Source: Amycolatopsis jiangsuensis
Lineage (GTDB): Bacteria; Actinomycetota; Actinomycetes; Mycobacteriales; Pseudonocardiaceae
Length of the DNA stretch: 64,000 nucleotides
Reading direction: 5' to 3'
Assembly (NCBI RefSeq): GCF_014204865.1
Contig: NZ_JACHMG010000001.1
Span: 3,312,501 to 3,376,500, forward strand
This document shows, piece by piece, positions 28,218 through 36,932 of this stretch. Under the pieces are notes generated by a model. It did not search any database. It was not told the DNA's origin and saw only the letters and a program-made list of their open reading frames with translations. Made by a program: the position numbers and the translations under genes. The stretch's first letter is position 1; each line of letters begins with the position of its first letter.

Positions 28218-29648
28218 TACTCCAGCCGTAGATCGTGATGTTCATGGTTCTCGGGTGGCTTGTCGCTGGTAGTGGGCCTGCCGTGCTCGGTATTGGTGTT
28301 GTCTGCGCCAGATCGAGCAGCGTAGTCGGTGCGCGATGTCGGTGATCGGTGTGATGGCGAGTGTGGCGAATAGGTGCTGGACTTCGTTGCAGGTCAAGGA
28401 AATCCAGTCGGTCGAGGTCGCTTGCCGGGTGCGCTCGGTGGCGGCAACGATGGTGAGGAAGGCGTGGGCGAGCATCGCCAGGATGGTCCAGCGGTGCCAG
28501 GAGGTCCAGCGGCGGACTTGGTGCTGGTCAAGTCCGGTGAGTCCTTTGCTGGTTTGGAAGGATTCCTCGACGCGCCATCGGGTTCCGGCCACCCGCACCA
28601 GAACGGGCAGCGCGGTGGCAGTGGCTGCGAAGCAGCGGTAGAACGCGAGTTCTTTCGTGCGGCGGTTGCGCCGGATCAGCAGCCACCGGTGTCCCGCCGG
28701 TGTGGTGTCAGGGTCGATGTCGATCAGGGCCCAGTCGTAGTAGCGGTGTCCTTTCGCGCCCGCACCGGCGGAGAAGCGTTGCCACACGTGTTTCGGCAGC
28801 CGTCCCGCGAGGTCGTCGGGGCGGAAGGTGCCGACTCCGGTCGCGACGCGGCGGTCGCGTCCGATGGCCAGCACGTAGCCGGCACCACGGTGTTCCAGTT
28901 CCGTGCGCAGGTGCGGGTCGGCGCCATACACTTCGTCGCCGGTCACCCAGGACGCCGTGATTCCGGCGTCGAGGGTGCGGGCGATCATCTCGGTGGCCAG
29001 CGCCGGTTTGGTCGCGAACGCGATGTTCTCGTCGATTCCGGCCGCGTGGCAGCGTTCGGGGTCGCTGGTCCAGGACTTCGGCAGATACAGGGCCCGGTCC
29101 ACGAAGGCGTGTCCCGCGGTGGTGGCGTAGGTCAGATAGACCGCGACCTGGGAGTTCTCGATCCGCCCAGCAGTGCCCGTGTACTGGCGCTGCGTCCCGA
29201 CCGTGTGGCTGCCTTTCTTCACATCCCCGGTCTCGTCCACGATCAGGACCGCGTCAGTCTCACCGAGGTGCTCGACCACGTAGTCACGCAGGTCGTCGCG
29301 TACCGCGTCGGCGTCCCACACCGCCCGCGCCAGCACATGCTGCAACCTGTCCGGGCTCGGGTCCCCGACATACTCGGCGATGGTCCAGCAATTCTTCCGC
29401 GGCAACTCAGACATCAACCCCAGCAACAACTTCTCCGCCCCACGACGCGGTTCGACCCGCCCGAACCGGCCCGCGATCCGCCCCATGAGCTCATCGAACA
29501 TCGCCCGCCACCGGACAGGGTCTATGCTCACACCTGCGGCCGTCAGGCGATCTTGGGAAGTCCACACAACCAACCATGATCAACTGTCGGCCGCACCCAT
29601 CTCCAGGCACCCCCCCACCAGCCCCGATCACGAAGTCCGGCTGGAGTA
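28218..29648 (-). mobile_element. Complete IS701-family insertion sequence, about 1.43 kb
   Basis: The termini are inverted repeats: 28218-28239 begins TACTCCAGCCG and matches the reverse complement of 29627-29648, with 11 identical outer bases and then TCGTGAT shared after four mismatched positions. CTAG flanks both ends (28214-28217 and 29649-29652), matching the 4-bp YTAR target duplication known for IS701. It carries one transposase gene on the minus strand. Good preservation of ends, target duplication and ORF suggests recent insertion. Confidence 0.92.
28242..29573 (-). CDS. IS701-family transposase
   Basis: A DDE transposase of about 443 residues. The catalytic residues are visible as D in VLIVDETGDVKKG, D in WVTGDEVYG and E in RWRVEESFQTSKG, with the usual DEL-GRI N-terminal segment. 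It is intact and fills the element. The start is uncertain: the frame opens at TTG 29573, but a GTG or ATG within the next 30 codons (for example the one starting MFDELMGRI) may be used. Confidence 0.92.
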   Translation of the reverse strand: MVVWTSQDRLTAAGVSIDPVRWRAMFDELMGRIAGRFGRVEPRRGAEKLLLGLMSELPRKNCWTIAEYVGDPSPDRLQHVLARAVWDADAVRDDLRDYVVEHLGETDAVLIVDETGDVKKGSHTVGTQRQYTGTAGRIENSQVAVYLTYATTAGHAFVDRALYLPKSWTSDPERCHAAGIDENIAFATKPALATEMIARTLDAGITASWVTGDEVYGADPHLRTELEHRGAGYVLAIGRDRRVATGVGTFRPDDLAGRLPKHVWQRFSAGAGAKGHRYYDWALIDIDPDTTPAGHRWLLIRRNRRTKELAFYRCFAATATALPVLVRVAGTRWRVEESFQTSKGLTGLDQHQVRRWTSWHRWTILAMLAHAFLTIVAATERTRQATSTDWISLTCNEVQHLFATLAITPITDIAHRLRCSIWRRQHQYRARQAHYQRQATREP

Positions 29649-29652
29649 CTAG

Positions 29653-30560
29653 GGCACGCGCCGCGCCCGCAACGCGGCCAAAAAGGTGATTACCACTGCG
29701 CTGTTTCGGGTCACGACCTCTACTCCGGGTACCGAAAGTTCGCACCGAACAACACTCCCGACACCGCCGCACCCCGCCGCTGCCCACGGCCGATCCCCTC
29801 AACCGGACCGAGAATTTCCGACTCCGGGAAGGAAGTGAGTGAAGCGCGGGGAAGTCCGGACTGATGCGCAGGGATGAAGCTGCAACGAAGCAGAGTGCTC
29901 AAGACCGAGCCGGCAACCGACGTTGCGCACCGCCGCTCGCCGTACCGCGGCCAGTGCCACCACACGTCTCCCCACCGCTACCGTCGGCCACATTCCCACA
30001 GCCACCCGCCCGACAGGCCGCAAAGCAACATCACACGGTTACACCATAAAATAACCTTACAAAGCACTCGATGCAACTATGAATTTGCAACCATAGCTTC
30101 CCTGGAACCGGCATCAAATAACGTGTTAAATTGCAGATAGATTATCCGGCATTATCGCAAGGAAAGACGCGGAGGGTGCCCTCCTTGCGCGTCGATGCAT
30201 ATTGATCCACTCACCGATTCACCCTTCAACGCCCGCCTGGCTGCCGCACGACGGGTCCACCTCACACTCGCCATCCACGCCCCGCGAACACGCCAGCCCT
30301 ACGAGCCACACCCCCTGACAACGACCCCGACACCGCCTCACCTTCTCTCTGCGCCTCTTGCACGCGGGCGTACCCACTGCGACCCTCGCCCGACTCCCAC
30401 CGCCGCGCCCAGCCGTAGCCCGCATCCGACTCTCGTCCGCTACCGACCGTTCCGCCGGTGCTCGATGACAGGATCCTCACACGCCGGGTTGACGTCACCT
30501 GCCTCCGACGTGCATGCTCGTGTTATTCAACGGCTGATGAAATGACGGGAGCTGAGGGGA
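29653..30560. other. Gene-free region with an AT-rich island
   Basis: About 900 bases between the IS element and the monooxygenase gene. By hand count, 30041-30160 is only about 40% GC against about 70% around it. Beside it, GCAAGGA (30157-30163) can pair with TCCTTGC (30182-30188) around a GGAGGG/CCCTCC core. No gene is supported in any frame. The island may be a promoter zone or the remnant of an insertion. Confidence 0.5.
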
Positions 30561-31805
30561 ATGACCGAGCGCACAGGGTGTGTGGTTGTCGGTGGGGGTC
30601 CGGCGGGCATGGTGGCCGGTTTGCTCCTGGCGCGTGCCGGTATCGAGGTGACGGTGCTCGAGAAGCACGCCGATTTCCTGCGCGACTTCCGCGGCGACAC
30701 CGTGCATCCGTCCACCCTTACGTTGCTGGACGAGCTGGGCCTGGGCGAGAAGTTCAGCGCCCTTCCCCACACCGAACTGCACAGGGCCGGCTTCCCGACC
30801 AACGACGGTGGCGTCATGACCATCGCCGACCTGTCGCTGCTGGACGTGCCGCACCCCTACATCGCGATGGTGCCGCAGTGGGATTTCCTCGACCTGCTCG
30901 CCGACGCCGCACAGCAGGAGCCGACGTTCACGCTTCGGCTCGAGACCCAGACGACCGGGTTGCTGCGTTCGGGCCGCCGGGTGTCGGGCGTGCGCTACCG
31001 CACAGCAGACGGCAGCGAGGGAGAACTCGAGGCCGACCTGGTCCTCGCCGCTGATGGGCGATGGTCGCTGACCCGTCAGTGGGCGGGACTGGAACCGCGT
31101 GAATACGACACACCGTTCGACGCCTGGTGGTTCCGGCTTTCCCGGCACGAGGGCGAAGCCGAAGGGACGCTGACGCCACGGATGCGCAACCGGCGCTTCG
31201 CTGTTCCGTTGCCGCGCAAGGACTACTACCAGGTCGCTTACTTCGCCCCGAAGGGCGAGGACCTGCGCCCGGCAGGCATCGAGCACTTCCGCCGGCGCAT
31301 CCTCGACGTCTGCCCCGAGTTCGCCGACCGGACTCACGAACTGGAGTCGATGGACGACGTCAAGTTCCTCGACGTCCGGCTCAACCGGCTGCACCGCTGG
31401 CACGTCGACGGCCTGCTCTGCATCGGCGACGCAGCACACGCGATGTCCCCGGTCGGAGGCGTCGGGATCAACCTGGCAGTACAAGACGCGGTCGCCGCCG
31501 CGAGGCTACTGGCCGACAGCCTCCGCCGCGGCCGTCCGACGACGAAGGAACTCGCAGCCGTACGCAGCCGTCGTCTCCTGCCGACGATCGCCGTACAGAC
31601 TTTGCAGCGATTGCTGCATCGCGAAGTCGTGCGCCCCGTGATGGCCGGCCGGCGCAACCAGCCCCCACCCGTGATGATCGCGCTTCTGTCCCGTTTCCCG
31701 AAACTGTGCTACCTACCGGCCCGCCTCCTGGGCGTGGGGTTCCGCCCAGAAGCAGCACCGCCGTTCGCCCGCCGACCGATGGAACCAGTCACCGCCACGC
31801 GGTGA
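30561..31805 (+). CDS. FAD-dependent aromatic monooxygenase-like oxidoreductase
   Basis: A 414-residue flavoprotein of the p-hydroxybenzoate hydroxylase fold. CVVVGGGPAGMVAGLLLARAG is the Rossmann FAD loop, LVLAADGRWSLTR is the DG motif, and CIGDAAHAMSPVGGVGINLA is the second FAD motif (GD). Substrate and pathway are unknown; no partner enzymes are adjacent. ATG 30561 follows GAGGGGA. The gene does not belong to the recalled mycobacterial order and sits between an IS element and repeats, consistent with an accessory insertion. Confidence 0.88.
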   Translation: MTERTGCVVVGGGPAGMVAGLLLARAGIEVTVLEKHADFLRDFRGDTVHPSTLTLLDELGLGEKFSALPHTELHRAGFPTNDGGVMTIADLSLLDVPHPYIAMVPQWDFLDLLADAAQQEPTFTLRLETQTTGLLRSGRRVSGVRYRTADGSEGELEADLVLAADGRWSLTRQWAGLEPREYDTPFDAWWFRLSRHEGEAEGTLTPRMRNRRFAVPLPRKDYYQVAYFAPKGEDLRPAGIEHFRRRILDVCPEFADRTHELESMDDVKFLDVRLNRLHRWHVDGLLCIGDAAHAMSPVGGVGINLAVQDAVAAARLLADSLRRGRPTTKELAAVRSRRLLPTIAVQTLQRLLHREVVRPVMAGRRNQPPPVMIALLSRFPKLCYLPARLLGVGFRPEAAPPFARRPMEPVTATR

Positions 31806-32266
31806 AGGCTGTCCGGAAGAACGAGTGACTCGTTGATCGCGGCAATGCCGCGACTCCGGAGCGGACGGCGAGCTTGCACATCGTGCGGTCACGGCGCGCT
31901 GACATTTCGCCTTGGATCGCATCCGCGGCACAGCGCTGCTCCACTCCGGGGAGACCATCCGCAACTCGGCTCGCGGAGAGCCCACACGAAGCTCGGCTCC
32001 CGGAGAGCCCATTCGCGACTCGGCTCCTGGACAACCCACTCAGGACTCGGCTCCCGAGTGGCCCGGGCCCACCACGAGTGAGCCGGCGTTCGCCGGAAGA
32101 GGCCACGTTGCGTGGACGTGACTGTCGCCACCCAACGGCAACAACCCAAAAGCGCCCTCCACCAGCAAGTCGCCACCCAACGGCAACGCGGCAAGACACC
32201 CCGGATGTTGATATGGCCACGGTCTCGGCTGTCCGAGACCGTGGCCATCGAGCGGCGAAAAACCGG
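31806..32266. repeat. Intergenic 27-bp tandem array (four copies)
   Basis: CTCGGCTC starts units at 31965, 31992, 32019 and 32046, exactly 27 bp apart; copies share CCGGAGAGCCCA-like sequence. The rest of the 461-bp gap shows no gene. Read on the minus strand the array encodes nine-residue repeats such as GSPGAELRM, but no credible start or family is present. Confidence 0.7.
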
Positions 32267-33037
32267 TCAGACGTCCTGCACCGGGTTGGTCAAGGTGCCG
32301 ATTCCCTCGATCGTGATCGACACCGACTGGCCGTCGGCGATCGGGCCGACGCCTTCCGGTGTGCCGGTGAGGATGACGTCGCCGGGCAGCAGCGTCATCA
32401 CCCGCGACACGAACTCGACCAGCTCGGGAACCTGGTGGACGAGGTCGGAGGTGCGAGCGTCCTGCTTGACCGCACCGTCCACCTCACTGCGCAGGGCCAG
32501 GTCAGCCGGGTCGAGCGAGGTTTCGATCCACGGGCCCAGCGGGCAGAACGTGTCGAACCCCTTGGCCCGGCCCCACTGCCCGTCGGACTTCTGGAGTTCA
32601 CGCGCGCTCACGTCGTTGGCCACCGTGTAGCCGAGGACCGCGGCGGCGGCACGCGCAGCGGGCACGTTCTTCACCGGCTGGCCGATCACGATCGCGAGCT
32701 CGCCCTCGAAGTCGACCCGGCCGACATCGGACGGGCGCCGGATCGGAACGTTCGGGCCGACGACCGTGGTGGACGGCTTGATGAACAGCATCGGCGCGGA
32801 AGGCACCTCATTGCCGAACTCCGCCGCGTGCTTGGTGTAGTTCCGCCCGACGGCGATCACCTTCGACGGCAGGATCGGCGCGAGCAACCGGACGTCGGCG
32901 AGCGGCCACCGTTTACCGGTGAAGTTCGGCTGGCCGAAGGGATGTTCCGCGATTTCCAGCACCTCGGCATCGTCACCTTCCCCCTCGACCGAAGCGAACG
33001 CGACACCACTGGGATGAGCAATACGAGCTAGACGCAC
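32267..33037 (-). CDS. Fumarylacetoacetate hydrolase family protein
   Basis: A 256-residue FAH-fold enzyme. KVIAVGRNYTKHAAEFG, VDFEGELAIVIG with metal-binding Glu residues, GYTVANDVSARELQ and LTGTPEGVG are the standard motifs. Relatives include fumarylpyruvate and acylpyruvate hydrolases and decarboxylases, so the reaction is left open. The position before leuB/serA matches Rv2993c, as I recall. GTG 33037 has no ribosome site; TAGACT (33049-33044, minus strand) ends 6 nt before it, which predicts a leaderless mRNA. Confidence 0.9.
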   Translation of the reverse strand: MRLARIAHPSGVAFASVEGEGDDAEVLEIAEHPFGQPNFTGKRWPLADVRLLAPILPSKVIAVGRNYTKHAAEFGNEVPSAPMLFIKPSTTVVGPNVPIRRPSDVGRVDFEGELAIVIGQPVKNVPAARAAAAVLGYTVANDVSARELQKSDGQWGRAKGFDTFCPLGPWIETSLDPADLALRSEVDGAVKQDARTSDLVHQVPELVEFVSRVMTLLPGDVILTGTPEGVGPIADGQSVSITIEGIGTLTNPVQDV

Positions 33038-33084
33038 GCCCCCAGTCTACGTACTCCGGCCGGAGACGCCGAACTCCGATCGCC

Positions 33085-33183
33085 GCGAACGGCCCGTTCA
33101 CGCGCGTTTGGAGCGAACGGGCCGTTCACTGCGCAAGTGACCTCGGCACTGCGAACCGGTTCCGAAGCGAACGGGCCGCTCAC
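33085..33183. repeat. Three copies of a GAACGGGCCGTTC-type palindrome
   Basis: GCGAACGGCCCGTTCAC (33085-33101), GCGAACGGGCCGTTCAC (33113-33129) and GCGAACGGGCCGCTCAC (33167-33183) lie between the FAH and cimA genes. All are in the same orientation and the core is self-complementary. They may be a dispersed intergenic repeat or a cluster of binding sites. Confidence 0.7.
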
Positions 33184-33305
33184 CACACCGGTCCTCACCG
33201 ACAGCGACAATCGCGTGCAGAGCACACCCGTGGACCAGAGCCAGACATGCAAGGCGAAGACGGCCGAGCACGTCGACAAGGTGCGCCCGGCAGGCACAAG
33301 ACGAC

Positions 33306-34937
33306 TCAGCCGTCGATAGAAGTCGTCACGAGGCTCTTGTGCACCAAGGCGTCACACAGCGCAAGCCAGCTGGCCTCGACGATGTTGCCGTGCACGCCGA
33401 CCGTGGTCCATTCGTGTTCGCCGTCACTCGTGTCGACGAGGACCCGGGTGACCGCGTCCGTGCCCGGGTTCGACGGGAGGATGCGCACCTTGTAGTCCGC
33501 CAGCTCCACACTGTCCAACCAGGCCAGATGGGGTACCAATGCCTCCCGCAGGGCCGCGTCGAGCGCGTGCACCGGCCCGTTCCCCTCTGCCGTCGCGATG
33601 ACCCGGCGCCCTGCGACATGGACCTTCACCGTCGCCTCGGAAACGACTTCCCCGTCCTGGCGATGGTCGAGTACGACGCGGTAGGACTCCAGTTCGAACG
33701 GCGGCGCGGGCGGCTCCTCGGCGGAGACCTGCTCGATCTCACGTCGCAGCAGCAACCCGAGCGACGCGTCCGCGGCCTCGAAGGACCAGCCTCCCGATTC
33801 GAGTTCCTTGACCTTGCGCACCGCGTTCGTCAGTGCTTCGGGCCGGCCGGCAAGGTCGACCCCGAGCTCACGTCCCTTGAGCTCAAGGCTGGCCCTGCCG
33901 GCCATCTCGGTGACCAATACCCGCATGCCGTTGCCGACCGAAGCCGGATCGATGTGGTTGTACAACAACGGATCCACTTTGATCGCACTCGCGTGCAGTC
34001 CCGCCTTGTGGGCGAAGGCCGACGACCCGACGTAAGCCTGGTGGGCATCGGGTGCGAGATTGGCGATTTCGGCAAGCGCATGGGAGACCCGGGTGAGCTC
34101 GGCAATTCCCCCGGTCGGGAGGATCTCCAGTCCGAGCTTGGTCACGAGGTTTCCCGCCACGGCGAACAGATCGGCGTTGCCGGCCCGCTCGCCGTAACCG
34201 TTCGCGGTGCACTGCACGTGCGTCGCGCCGGCCTGCACCGCGGCGACGGAATTCGCCACGGCACAGGAAGTGTCGTCCTGGCAATGGATTCCCAAGCGGA
34301 ATCCGGTCTTTTCCTTGACTTCACGCACCGTATCGGCCAGCCCCAGAGGAAGCCGGCCACCGTTCGTATCGCACAGCACGAGGACATCGGCACCCGCGTC
34401 CGCGGCCGCGTCGAGGATCCGCAGCGATGTCTCGGGCGAAGCTGCGTAACCGTCGAAGAAGTGCTCGGCGTCGAGGAACACCCGGCGTCCCTCGCCGGCC
34501 AGGAACGCGACTGTGTCCCGGACCATCGCACAGGCCTCGTCGACATCCGCGCGCAGCGCACGCTCGATGTGCCTCAAGTCCGATTTGGCCACCAAGGTGA
34601 CCACTGGCGCTTCGGAGTCGAGCAACGCCCGGACCTGGGGATCCTTCTCCGCTGTGGTGCCCGCTTTGCGCGTGGCACCGAAAGCGACGAGTGCCGCGTG
34701 CTTGAGCGGCAACTCACCTTTGGCGGCCCGCGCGAAGAACTCGGTGTCCTTCGGCAGCGCACCCGGCCAGCCGCCCTCGATGAACCCGACTCCCAGCTCG
34801 TCCAGCAGGCGGGCGACGGCGAGTTTGTCAGCCACGGAGTAGGTGACTCCCTCGCGCTGAGCGCCATCGCGCAGGGTCGTGTCATAGAGGTGGAAGGCGT
34901 CGCCGAGCGGCGTTCCGGCGGGCTCCGTGCGGGTCAC
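33306..34937 (-). CDS. cimA: (R)-Citramalate synthase
   Basis: A 543-residue enzyme predicted to condense pyruvate and acetyl-CoA to citramalate, the threonine-independent entry to isoleucine. LYDTTLRDGAQREGVTYSV is the HMGL-like/LeuA active-site start, LGIHCQDDTSCAVANSVAA and VQCTANGYGERAGNADL are the metal-binding and catalytic segments, and residues ~400-543 form the LeuA regulatory domain. Length and the ERAGNADL variant favour CimA over LeuA. GTG 34937 follows AAGGAGAAC. The upstream Ile-codon leader and terminator strongly support a role in isoleucine synthesis. Confidence 0.92.
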   Translation of the reverse strand: MTRTEPAGTPLGDAFHLYDTTLRDGAQREGVTYSVADKLAVARLLDELGVGFIEGGWPGALPKDTEFFARAAKGELPLKHAALVAFGATRKAGTTAEKDPQVRALLDSEAPVVTLVAKSDLRHIERALRADVDEACAMVRDTVAFLAGEGRRVFLDAEHFFDGYAASPETSLRILDAAADAGADVLVLCDTNGGRLPLGLADTVREVKEKTGFRLGIHCQDDTSCAVANSVAAVQAGATHVQCTANGYGERAGNADLFAVAGNLVTKLGLEILPTGGIAELTRVSHALAEIANLAPDAHQAYVGSSAFAHKAGLHASAIKVDPLLYNHIDPASVGNGMRVLVTEMAGRASLELKGRELGVDLAGRPEALTNAVRKVKELESGGWSFEAADASLGLLLRREIEQVSAEEPPAPPFELESYRVVLDHRQDGEVVSEATVKVHVAGRRVIATAEGNGPVHALDAALREALVPHLAWLDSVELADYKVRILPSNPGTDAVTRVLVDTSDGEHEWTTVGVHGNIVEASWLALCDALVHKSLVTTSIDG

Positions 34938-34977
34938 GGCGTTCTCCTTGTGGTGGGCAGAACCTGGTGCAGGCAAC

Positions 34978-35008
34978 AAAAAAACCTCCCGCATGGGTGC
35001 GAGAGGTT
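34978..35008 (-). terminator. Attenuator terminator of cimA
   Basis: On the minus strand AACCTCTCGC (35008-34999) pairs with GCGGGAGGTT (34992-34983), with one mismatch and a 6-nt loop. Seven T residues (34984-34978) overlap the end of the stem. It lies between an Ile-rich leader ORF and the cimA start, the layout of a transcription attenuator. Confidence 0.88.
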
Positions 35009-35034
35009 GCGCGCCGGATGCTCTTGTGGAGCGT

Positions 35035-35076
35035 CTACCCGGCGCGCATGGCAATAATGATGGAGAAAGCGGTCAT
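35035..35076 (-). CDS. Isoleucine leader peptide of cimA
   Basis: The ORF reads MTAFSIIIAMRAG and stops at TAG, with three consecutive Ile codons (ATC ATT ATT). In-frame ATGs at 35085 and 35088 would give MMRNMTAFSIIIAMRAG. ATG 35076 is preferred because CATGAT (35089-35084) can serve as a -10 ending 7 nt before it, with TTGGAA 17 bp further upstream as -35, giving a leaderless transcript. Ribosome stalling at the Ile codons when charged tRNA-Ile is scarce would prevent the terminator at 34978-35008 from forming. Confidence 0.82.
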   Translation of the reverse strand: MTAFSIIIAMRAG

Positions 35077-35094
35077 GTTTCGCATCATGCCACA

Positions 35095-35126
35095 GCTTCG
35101 CCCGGCTTCCAAGTTCCGGGCGAAGC
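35095..35126 (-). terminator. Hairpin terminator of the btuCDF operon
   Basis: A perfect 11-bp stem (GCTTCGCCCGG, 35095-35105, with 35116-35126) and a 10-nt loop lie 20 nt after the btuF stop. The loop also contains the TTGGAA proposed as -35 of the cimA leader. Confidence 0.7.
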
Positions 35127-35146
35127 TTCCCACGGGCTGGGAGGTG

Positions 35147-36151
35147 TCAGCCGCGGAGACCTGCCAGGTACCGGCCGAACGCGACCACCGCGGACGCGTT
35201 GCGCGGGCCTTCCACCAGCGCGGCGTAGGGCAGCGCGAAGAAGCGTCCTTTCCGCACGGCCGGGATGTCCCGCACTCCGGGCTTCGAACGGAGGAAGTTC
35301 TCCTTGTCCGCAACGCTTCCGACTTCGCCGCCGTAGTCGTTGATGAGGATGACGTCGGGTGCGCGCTGGATCACGGCTTCCCAGCTCACCGTGGTCCAGC
35401 TGTCGTCGACGTCGGAGAAAATGTTCTCGCCACCCGATTTGGTGATGATTTCGTCCGGTCCGGCGTTCTTGGCCGCAGTGAACGGCTGGTCGCGGCCGTC
35501 GTCGTAGAGGAACACCTTCGGTGTGGGACTCCCGTGGGGGATCGCTTCCGCCACGCTCGCGACCTGGCTGCGGTACTCTTGGATCATCTTCTCCGCACGA
35601 TCACTCACTCCGAAGATCTTCCCCAGATTCCGCATATCCGTGTACAGCGCGTCGAGCGGCGGCATGATGCCGCGTTGCTTGCCGGCTCCGTTGCGGCACG
35701 CTTCGGTCAGCTGATAGCTGGCGATCCCCAGCCCGGCCAGCGCGTCCGGAGTGAAGCCGGTCGCCTCGGAAAAACCGTAGTTCCAGCCGGCGAAGACGAG
35801 ATCGGCGTCCGCGCCCTGCACCACTTCGCGATTGATCTTCTCCGCGAGGTGGGGCACCGTGCCGAATTCGGTCTTCCAAGGAGAGGAGGCCACGCCGGCG
35901 GACTGTCCTTTGTCGACGACGTAACCGGCCATCCGGTCGCCGAGCCCGAGCGCGAACATCAGCTCGGTGATTCCGATGTCGTTCGTAACCACACGTGCCG
36001 GCGGCTTCCGCACGGTCAGGGGCGTACCGCAGTTGGTCACCGTCACCGGGTAGCCGGGTGGTGTGGCGCCACCGCTCTCGTCCGACACTTCGGCGCCACA
36101 GCCGGTGACGAGGAGCATGGCGGCCAAAGCTGTCGCGATCGTCTTACGCAT
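35147..36151 (-). CDS. btuF: Cobalamin-type ABC transporter substrate-binding lipoprotein
   Basis: A 334-residue periplasmic-binding-protein-like lipoprotein with lipobox LLVTGCGA near residue 18. PPARVVTNDIGITELMFALGLGDRMAGYV is the characteristic N-terminal lobe start of BtuF/FecB-type proteins, and WEAVIQRAPDVILIND is the lobe-2 signature. ATG 36151 follows AGAAGGAC and overlaps the ATPase gene end by 8 bp. Sequence alone would also fit a siderophore binder; the B12 riboswitch before the operon is why cobalamin (or a cobamide) is preferred. Confidence 0.82.
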   Translation of the reverse strand: MRKTIATALAAMLLVTGCGAEVSDESGGATPPGYPVTVTNCGTPLTVRKPPARVVTNDIGITELMFALGLGDRMAGYVVDKGQSAGVASSPWKTEFGTVPHLAEKINREVVQGADADLVFAGWNYGFSEATGFTPDALAGLGIASYQLTEACRNGAGKQRGIMPPLDALYTDMRNLGKIFGVSDRAEKMIQEYRSQVASVAEAIPHGSPTPKVFLYDDGRDQPFTAAKNAGPDEIITKSGGENIFSDVDDSWTTVSWEAVIQRAPDVILINDYGGEVGSVADKENFLRSKPGVRDIPAVRKGRFFALPYAALVEGPRNASAVVAFGRYLAGLRG

Positions 36152-36932
36152 GCCTGTCCTTCTGGGAGTCGAGCAGTTCGAACAACAACTGCGGACGTCC
36201 CGTGCCCGGATGCCGCACGACGTGTGCGTGCACGCCGAACACGTCGGCGAGCAGGCGTGGCGTGAGCACCTGCTCGGGCGTGCCACTCGCGACCAGGCGA
36301 CCGTCACCGAGGACGTAAACCGTGTCGCACATGGCAGCGGCCAGGTTCAGATCGTGCAGTGCCGCGAGCACGGTCAACCCGCTTTCCCGCGCCAGGGTAA
36401 GTATCTCCAGCTGGTGGCGAATGTCGAGGTGATTGGTCGGCTCGTCGAGCACGAGGATGCGTGGTTGCTGCGCGAGGGCGCGGGCGATCAGCACGCGTTG
36501 CCGTTCGCCGCCGGACAACGTCAGCACCCCCCGGTCGGCCAGATGTGTGAGACCCACTTGCGCGAGAGCGGCTTCGCAGACCTTCCGGTCACCGGCTGTG
36601 ATCCGGTCGAGTAAACCGTGGTGCGGCTGCCGTCCCATCGCCACCGCCTCGGACACGGTGAAATCGAACTCTGCGTGGGATTCTTGGGCGACGGCCGCGA
36701 TCGCGCGCGCCCGGACCCGCGGTGCCATGCTCTCGACCGGCCTGCCGTCCACGAGTACGGCACCTGCCGACGGTTTGAGTACATGGTAAGCAGCGCGCAA
36801 CGTGGTCGACTTGCCGCTTCCGTTCGGTCCGACGAGCCCCACAAACCGGCCTTGCTGCGCTTCGAGCGTGATTTCTTCGACCAGTTTCCGGCCACCTGCG
36901 GTCACACTGACGCCCTGGAGCGAGAGGTCCAT
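36144..36932 (-). CDS. btuD: Cobalamin-type ABC transporter ATP-binding protein
   Basis: A 262-residue ATPase. Walker A is GPNGSGKST, the Q-loop region is AAVAQESHAEFDFTV, the signature is LSGGERQRVLIARAL, Walker B is ILVLDEPTNHLD, and the H-loop is ALHDLNLAA. This pattern is shared by BtuD and FecE/FepC. ATG 36932 begins directly after the permease stop (TGAATG), so translation is coupled. Substrate is assigned from the operon riboswitch. Confidence 0.85.
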   Translation of the reverse strand: MDLSLQGVSVTAGGRKLVEEITLEAQQGRFVGLVGPNGSGKSTTLRAAYHVLKPSAGAVLVDGRPVESMAPRVRARAIAAVAQESHAEFDFTVSEAVAMGRQPHHGLLDRITAGDRKVCEAALAQVGLTHLADRGVLTLSGGERQRVLIARALAQQPRILVLDEPTNHLDIRHQLEILTLARESGLTVLAALHDLNLAAAMCDTVYVLGDGRLVASGTPEQVLTPRLLADVFGVHAHVVRHPGTGRPQLLFELLDSQKDRHA

